NCBI GenBank assembly: GCA_036795455.1
Contig: DAIRET010000111.1
Location: 1 to 9,409 of the forward strand
From: DAIRET01 sp036795455
Lineage (GTDB): Bacteria; Bacteroidota; Ignavibacteria; Ignavibacteriales; Ignavibacteriaceae
Direction of reading: 5' to 3'
DNA length: 9,409 nucleotides
Made by a program: the position numbers and the translations under genes. This document shows positions 6,456-9,409 of the stretch, piece after piece. Every line of letters starts with the position of its first letter. Within the stretch, counting starts at the first letter, position 1. The notes under the pieces were generated by a model. The model was not told where the DNA came from and ran no database searches. It saw only the letters and a list, made by a program, of their open reading frames with translations.

Positions 6456-8018
6456 ATGGATCTATTTTTACTAATACCGATGATTGTTGTCATTGTGGCT
6501 ATCTTTTTCTATTTGGGTTGGTTTTTCAATTCCAAAGTTGGCAAAAGAAGCATTGTCTCTTCTGAAGAGCGCGCAAAAGCAATTATTGCAGATGCTCAAA
6601 AAGAAGCGAACAATTTAAAAAGAGAAAAACTTCTTGAAGTAAAAGACGAGTGGTATAAAAAGAAAATCGAATTTGATAGCGAAGCAAATCAAAAGAGACA
6701 AAAACTTCAAAACCATGAGAAACAACTCTCTAACAGGGAAGAAAATATTGAAAAGAAACTCGATATTGTCCTAAAAAAAGAACGAGAAAATAAAGTTTCC
6801 GAAAGGGAGAATAACGCCCTTAAAAATCAACTTGAAACCCGCCTTAAAGAAATTGAAAAAGCCGAACATGAACAGAATCTTCAACTTGAAAAGATTTCAG
6901 GTTTAACTGCTACCGAAGCTAAAAATCTGCTCATCGAAAATATGGTTCAATCAGCACAACAAGAAGCGAATAAAGCAATCCGAACTATCTGCGAAAAAGC
7001 AAAAAAAGAAGCCAAGAAAGAAGCACAAAAAGTTATTGTTCAAGCAATCCAAAGAACAGCTTCAGATTATTCTGTAGAGACTACGGTATCGGTTGTTCAA
7101 ATTCAAAATGATGAATTGAAAGGAAGAATAATCGGTAAAGAAGGAAGGAATATACGTGCATTTGAATCGGTTACGGGAGTAGATGTTATTGTTGATGATA
7201 CACCCGAAGCAGTTATTCTTTCTTCATTCGATCAATTCAGACGAGAAGTGGCAAAAGTCTCACTTGAAAAATTAATTGCAGACGGTAGAATTCATCCTGC
7301 GAGAATTGAAGAAGTCGTTGAAAAAACAAAGATTGAACTTGAAGAAGATATGTTCAAAGAAGGTGAAAATACATTACTAAAACTCGGTATTCACGGTATG
7401 CACAACGAGCTTGTACGTTTGCTGGGTAAAATGAAATATCGCTCAAGTTACGGGCAGAACTTGCTTCAACACAGTGTGGAGGTTGCATATTTAACCGGAA
7501 TTTTTGCATCTGAGCTTGGGCTTGATCCCATACTTGCAAAACGAGCCGGTTTAATGCATGATATCGGGAAAGTGCTTGATAAAGATTTCGACGGTCCTCA
7601 TGCGCTAATCGGTTATGAAATCTCCAAAAAATATAAAGAACCGCCAATTGTTGTTAATGCAGTCGGTTCACACCACGAAGATATGGAGATGGAGCATCCG
7701 ATTGCGGTACTCGTTCAAGCTGCCGATGCAATAAGCGGCTCAAGACCGGGAGCAAGAAGAGAGCCTATCGAAGGTTATGTTAAAAGACTTGAAACGCTTG
7801 AAACTCTTGCCAAATCTTTTGAGGGAGTGGCAAAAACATATGCAATCCAGGCTGGCAGGGAAGTACGCGTTGTTGTTGAACATGAAAAAATAGACGACAT
7901 TGTAGCTGAAAAACTTGCCCAGGATATTGCGAAAAAAATAGAAACTGAAATGGAGTACCCGGGACAAATAAAAATTACAGTTATTCGTGAAGTAAGAAAG
8001 ATAGGTTTTGCGAAATAA
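6456..8018 (+). CDS. rny: Ribonuclease Y
   Basis: A membrane-anchored endoribonuclease that initiates mRNA decay and RNA processing. It is 520 residues, the same length as the B. subtilis protein. Layout: one N-terminal transmembrane helix (about 4-24, LLIPMIVVIVAIFFYLGWFF region), a very charged coiled coil (about 35-200), a KH RNA-binding domain with GRIIGKEGRNIRAFE (223-237) and its GKEG loop, and an HD phosphohydrolase domain with H339, H368-D369 (LMHDIGK), H406-H407 (GSHHED) and D424. All metal-binding residues expected of the HD family are present, so the enzyme should be active. A strong GGAGG (6447-6451) lies 4 nt before the ATG. The gene directly follows the 6S-like RNA with no terminator between them, and coaE overlaps its last 11 nt. 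Confidence 0.98.
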   Translation: MDLFLLIPMIVVIVAIFFYLGWFFNSKVGKRSIVSSEERAKAIIADAQKEANNLKREKLLEVKDEWYKKKIEFDSEANQKRQKLQNHEKQLSNREENIEKKLDIVLKKERENKVSERENNALKNQLETRLKEIEKAEHEQNLQLEKISGLTATEAKNLLIENMVQSAQQEANKAIRTICEKAKKEAKKEAQKVIVQAIQRTASDYSVETTVSVVQIQNDELKGRIIGKEGRNIRAFESVTGVDVIVDDTPEAVILSSFDQFRREVAKVSLEKLIADGRIHPARIEEVVEKTKIELEEDMFKEGENTLLKLGIHGMHNELVRLLGKMKYRSSYGQNLLQHSVEVAYLTGIFASELGLDPILAKRAGLMHDIGKVLDKDFDGPHALIGYEISKKYKEPPIVVNAVGSHHEDMEMEHPIAVLVQAADAISGSRPGARREPIEGYVKRLETLETLAKSFEGVAKTYAIQAGREVRVVVEHEKIDDIVAEKLAQDIAKKIETEMEYPGQIKITVIREVRKIGFAK

Positions 8019-8613
8019 TATTTCTTCACCGTTAAAAATTGCGGTAACAGGCGGTATCGGAAGCGGGAAATCTGTTTTCTGCAAGATTCTTGAAGAGAAA
8101 GGTTTTCTTGTAATAAAAGCTGATCCGCTGGCTAAAGAATTAATGAATTCCGATACATGGATTAGAAAAGCAATTATTAAAATTTTCGGGAATGAGGTAT
8201 ACCCGGATGGTAAACTTGATTCATCCTACCTGGCAAAAAAAATCTTTACAGACCCGGAAAATGTAAAGAAGATAAATTCTATTGTTCACCCGGTTGTTAT
8301 AAGTAAAATTAAAGAAGCATTCAGTGATTCAAAAGAAAGAGCGGTTTTTGTAGAAGCTGCTCTTATCTTTGAAGCTAAAATGGAAAAGATGTTTGATCAT
8401 GTAGTCCTCGTAACCGCTTTCGATGAAATTAGAATTGAAAGAACAATAAAGCGGGATGGTTCCAGCCGGGAAGAAGTGATTAAAAGAATACAAAACCAAC
8501 TGCCGGATGAAAAAAAGAAGGGGAAATCGCATTACGTGTTTCAAAATAATGGAACAATCGAAGAATTGAATAGTAAAGTAGAACTACTTCTGAAAATCCT
8601 CTCATTATCTTAA
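8008..8613 (+). CDS. coaE: Dephospho-CoA kinase
   Basis: Catalyses the last step of coenzyme A synthesis, ATP-dependent 3'-phosphorylation of dephospho-CoA, in the cytoplasm. It has 201 residues (E. coli 206). The P-loop is GGIGSGKS at 15-22. The substrate-side segment KADPLAKELM (37-46) carries the conserved Asp39. HPVV is at 94-97, FVEAALIFEA (114-123) matches the family V-x-PLLFE segment with Ala in place of Pro, and the lid has IERTIKRDG (143-151). The only canonical start upstream of the P-loop is TTG 8008, which lies inside the rny C-terminus; the next ATG encodes Met46 and would remove the ATP site. The ribosome binding site is poor (AAAG at 7997-8000). The overlap suggests translational coupling with rny. 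Confidence 0.95.
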   Translation: MRNNISSPLKIAVTGGIGSGKSVFCKILEEKGFLVIKADPLAKELMNSDTWIRKAIIKIFGNEVYPDGKLDSSYLAKKIFTDPENVKKINSIVHPVVISKIKEAFSDSKERAVFVEAALIFEAKMEKMFDHVVLVTAFDEIRIERTIKRDGSSREEVIKRIQNQLPDEKKKGKSHYVFQNNGTIEELNSKVELLLKILSLS

Positions 8614-8634
8614 GTCAAATCGAGTTTTATTAAT

Positions 8635-8665
8635 TTTGTTTTAGTCATATCAAAAGGTAATTTTG
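8635..8665 (+). promoter_or_regulatory. Candidate Bacteroidota-type promoter for the proline dehydrogenase gene
   Basis: TTTG at 8635-8638 and TAATTTTG at 8658-8665 are 19 nt apart and match the -33/-7 consensus TTTG / TAnnTTTG described for Bacteroidota housekeeping sigma factors. The predicted start of transcription would be near 8671, just ahead of GGAG at 8679-8682, leaving a very short leader. The site is in the only intergenic gap between protein genes here that lacks a terminator, where a new transcription unit is plausible. Whether this lineage uses that sigma type is inferred. Confidence 0.45.
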
Positions 8666-8689
8666 GTTGTCAATTTATGGAGATTTATT

Positions 8690-9409
8690 GTGTCATTTAT
8701 TAATAATATTATAGTATCGATAGTTACTATCATGCCAAAAGGATTGGTGAAGTTTTTTTCATCAAGATATATAGCAGGTGATAACCTACAAGATGCAATC
8801 AGAGTTACAAAAGAACTTAATGCAAAAGGAATTCACGCTACAATAGATGTTTTAGGGGAAGCAATTAGCAGTATAGAAGAGGCATTGGAATCAAAAAAAG
8901 CTTGTTCTGAAGTGCTGGATGCGATCAAAGAGAATAATTTAATGGCTAACCTTTCGATTAAGCCGACTCAGATGGGACTTGGACTGAGTGAAGATTTCTG
9001 TTACAAGCATGTTGCTGAGCTTGTTGACAAAGCCGGAAAGATGAATAATTTTGTCCGCCTGGATATGGAAGATTCTCCTTTTACGGATAAAACTTTTACT
9101 CTTTATAAAAGATTAAGAGAAAAGTATTCAAATACCGGCGTTGTAGTTCAAGCTTACTTAAAAAGAACTTTGGACGATGTAAAAAATCTAAACTCGCTCG
9201 GAACAAATTACCGTTTATGCAAAGGTATTTACATCGAACCGGAAGCAATAGCATACAAAGAACGGCAAAAAGTAAGAGATAATTTCCTTGATATTCTTAA
9301 ACAAATGCTAAAAGACGGCAACTATGTAGGTATTGCTACACATGATGAATACCTTATCAAAGAAGCATACAAATTACTAAGGGAAATGAACATCCCTAAA
9401 GATAAATAT
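8690..9409 (+). CDS. Proline dehydrogenase (FAD), monofunctional, 3' end beyond the window
   Basis: Oxidises L-proline to 1-pyrroline-5-carboxylate with FAD, feeding electrons to the respiratory chain; the first step of proline catabolism. The 240 codons present contain NLSIKPTQMGLGL (87-99), FVRLDMEDSPFTDKT (121-135), VVVQAYLKRT (151-160), YRLCKGIYIEP (174-184) and GIATHDEYLI (214-223), the TIM-barrel FAD and substrate motifs of the PRODH/PutA family. Family members of this single-domain type are about 300 residues, so roughly the last fifth is missing, including the C-terminal substrate-binding Arg pair. Start chosen: GTG 8690, 7 nt after GGAG (8679-8682); ATG 8732 (residue 15) is an alternative. 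It is not functionally related to the translation genes upstream and probably has its own promoter. Confidence 0.93.
   Translation, partial: MSFINNIIVSIVTIMPKGLVKFFSSRYIAGDNLQDAIRVTKELNAKGIHATIDVLGEAISSIEEALESKKACSEVLDAIKENNLMANLSIKPTQMGLGLSEDFCYKHVAELVDKAGKMNNFVRLDMEDSPFTDKTFTLYKRLREKYSNTGVVVQAYLKRTLDDVKNLNSLGTNYRLCKGIYIEPEAIAYKERQKVRDNFLDILKQMLKDGNYVGIATHDEYLIKEAYKLLREMNIPKDKY

Noticed and set aside
1..9409. Mobile element, CRISPR array, tRNA/rRNA, or an undescribed defence system
   Set aside because: No transposase, direct-repeat array, tRNA-like fold or foreign-looking gene block is visible; nearly all the window is assigned to conserved housekeeping genes.

Overview
The window is a compact, AT-rich, Lys/Glu/Ile-rich stretch of bacterial chromosome with every gene on the + strand. 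It is mostly a housekeeping translation cluster in the classic order thrS - infC - rpmI - rplT - pheS - pheT. A cell-division/RNA block follows (coiled-coil protein, zapA, a structured RNA that looks like 6S RNA, rny), then coaE and the start of a proline dehydrogenase gene. Protein style, the gene order pheT - coiled coil - zapA - structured RNA - rny, and a near-perfect Bacteroidota-type promoter (TTTG...TAnnTTTG) before the last gene suggest the Bacteroidota/Ignavibacteria (FCB) lineage. That placement is inference, not a computed phylogeny. Both terminal genes are cut by the window edges.

Region 1 (1-2140): the 3' part of thrS, whose upstream reading frame is broken by a stop inside its most conserved motif. 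infC follows and has no ATG/GTG/TTG start anywhere in its N-terminal half; the best start is an AUC codon at 990. Then come rpmI and rplT, and a textbook intrinsic terminator at 2099-2138. These genes encode threonyl-tRNA synthetase, IF-3 and ribosomal proteins L35 and L20.

Region 2 (2141-6230): pheS and pheT (the two subunits of phenylalanyl-tRNA synthetase), a 105-residue coiled-coil protein starting on a TTG that abuts the pheT stop, and zapA. Spacing is 0-14 nt, as in one operon. Only about 20 nt separate the terminator from pheS, so the terminator is either leaky or an attenuator.

Region 3 (6231-6455): no protein gene. This segment folds by eye into a closing stem, a large bubble, a long apical hairpin and a 3' side hairpin, the architecture of 6S RNA (ssrS), in its known position next to zapA. 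A 7-nt element is duplicated so that the 5' strand of the closing stem has two perfect partners.

Region 4 (6456-9409): rny (RNase Y: membrane anchor, coiled coil, KH, HD), coaE (dephospho-CoA kinase, overlapping rny by 11 nt from a TTG start), a 76-nt intergenic region with a candidate promoter, and the first 240 codons of a monofunctional proline dehydrogenase.

I see no mobile element, CRISPR array, tRNA, rRNA or defence system. The points most worth a second look are the AUC start of infC, the 6S-like RNA with its duplicated pairing element, and the broken thrS motif at the left edge.
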